Shown one piece after another: positions 5,288 to 6,087 of a stretch of DNA of 6,087 bases (position 1 is its first letter; each line of letters opens with the position of its first letter). Made by a program: the position numbers and the translations under genes. The notes under the pieces were generated by a model, which was given only the letters and a program-made list of their open reading frames with translations, did not search any database and had not been told where the DNA came from. Source of the DNA: Gemmatimonadota bacterium (GTDB lineage: Bacteria; Gemmatimonadota; Gemmatimonadetes; Gemmatimonadales; GWC2-71-9); the NCBI GenBank assembly GCA_003220955.1, contig QHTW01000120.1, forward strand, positions 1 to 6,087, written 5' to 3'.

Positions 5288-6087
5288 TGGGAGGGCCGGC
5301 TGCTCGCGGTCGTCACCGCGGTCCTGGTCGTCTTCGGCCTGGCGGCCGTGTACGGGGCGTCGAGTCTCGTCACGACGGCCGGGGGCCAGGTCGGCGCGAG
5401 CTTCGCCCTGCGTCAGGCGGTCGGCGCGGCGGTCGGCGGCTTGCTGGCCGTCGTCTTCGCGCGCACCGACTATCATCGCTGGCGACGCTGGGCCTGGCCC
5501 CTGCTAGGTGTGACCGGGCTCCTGCTGCTCATTCCGCTGCTCCCGTTCACTCATCCCATCACGCCGACGATCAACGGCGCGCGGCGCTGGGTCAACCTCG
5601 GTGTGTTGACGCTGCAGCCCTCCGAGCTCGCGAAGTTCGCGGTCGTGGTGTGGTGCGCCATGCTCGCCGCCAAAAAGGGTGAGCAAGTGCGTGACTTCCA
5701 GAAGGGCGTGTTGCCGTTCGTCGTGATTCTGGTGCCCGTGATCGGCCTGATTTTTCTCGAGCCGCATCTGTCCATGGCCTTACTCGTCGCGCTGCTCGGC
5801 GGCAGCGTGATGTTCACGGCGGGCGCGCGGATCGGACACTTCCTCGCCCTCGGAGTCGCGGCGGGGCCACTGCTCTTCGGCGCGGTGGCGACGGCGCAAT
5901 ATCGCCTCGCGCGCGTGCTGACGTTCCTGAATCCCGGCGCCGCCCCCGCGGAGGCGACGTGGCAGGTCCAGCAGTCGCTCACGGGCATCGGGGCGGGCCA
6001 GCTGCTCGGCGCCGGGTTCGGGCAGGGCCAGCAGAAGCTCGGCTATCTGCCGTATGCGTATTCCGATTTCATTTTCTCGACGATCGG
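5285..6087 (+). CDS. ftsW: Septal peptidoglycan glycosyltransferase FtsW (SEDS family), 3'-partial
   Basis: Polytopic inner-membrane SEDS protein that polymerises lipid II at the division site, normally with a class B penicillin-binding protein partner. The window ends after 267 codons plus two bases, so perhaps the last 100 or more residues are missing. Visible features: a very short cytoplasmic tail (MWEGR), TM1 about 6-25 ending in VYGASS, further hydrophobic segments near 42-59, 70-87, 112-130, 142-159, 162-179 and 184-204, the extracytoplasmic NGARRWVNLG 97-106, QPSELAKF 111-118, RVLTFLNP 210-217 and GFGQGQQKLGYLPYAYSDFIF 244-264. D261 in YSDFIF aligns with the aspartate essential in E. 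coli FtsW (HTDFIF), so the catalytic centre looks intact. Where many SEDS proteins have QPDLGT, this one has EPHLSM (159-164). RodA is the main alternative, but its place directly after murD in a dcw cluster favours FtsW. Confidence 0.93.
   Translation, partial: MWEGRLLAVVTAVLVVFGLAAVYGASSLVTTAGGQVGASFALRQAVGAAVGGLLAVVFARTDYHRWRRWAWPLLGVTGLLLLIPLLPFTHPITPTINGARRWVNLGVLTLQPSELAKFAVVVWCAMLAAKKGEQVRDFQKGVLPFVVILVPVIGLIFLEPHLSMALLVALLGGSVMFTAGARIGHFLALGVAAGPLLFGAVATAQYRLARVLTFLNPGAAPAEATWQVQQSLTGIGAGQLLGAGFGQGQQKLGYLPYAYSDFIFSTI

Overview
This window is an unbroken run of five peptidoglycan and cell-division genes on the + strand: murE (5' end cut by the window), murF, mraY, murD and ftsW (3' end cut). 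This is the core of the classical dcw (division and cell wall) cluster in its standard order. Every base belongs to a coding sequence. There are no intergenic gaps, RNA genes, mobile elements, CRISPR arrays, promoters or terminators that I can support.

Organism: the DNA is very GC-rich, with strong G/C preference at third codon positions. MurE carries the DNPR motif of meso-diaminopimelate-adding ligases, so the cell wall is probably of the DAP type found in most Gram-negative phyla. Together with the short tandem arrays in murF, this fits a GC-rich soil or sediment lineage such as Acidobacteriota (Vicinamibacteria-like). That placement is an impression from the sequence and is not proven.

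How the genes work together: MurE adds the third residue (meso-DAP) to UDP-MurNAc-L-Ala-D-Glu. MurF adds D-Ala-D-Ala to give the pentapeptide. MraY moves phospho-MurNAc-pentapeptide onto undecaprenyl phosphate, forming lipid I at the inner membrane. MurD adds D-Glu, a step that comes before MurE. FtsW polymerises the finished lipid II at the septum. All four gene junctions have the same architecture: the TGA stop and the next ATG share one base (TGATG), and no good Shine-Dalgarno sequence lies just upstream. This points to one transcript with translational coupling.

The least ordinary stretch is the 5' end of murF (about 1409-1560). It holds two different short tandem arrays inside the reading frame: four 8-bp units at 1414-1445 and four 7-bp units at 1524-1551. 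The second array overlies a conserved N-terminal motif of the Mur ligase and uses codons unlike those around it. I see no sign of a previously undescribed system; the locus is conserved housekeeping DNA with this local oddity.
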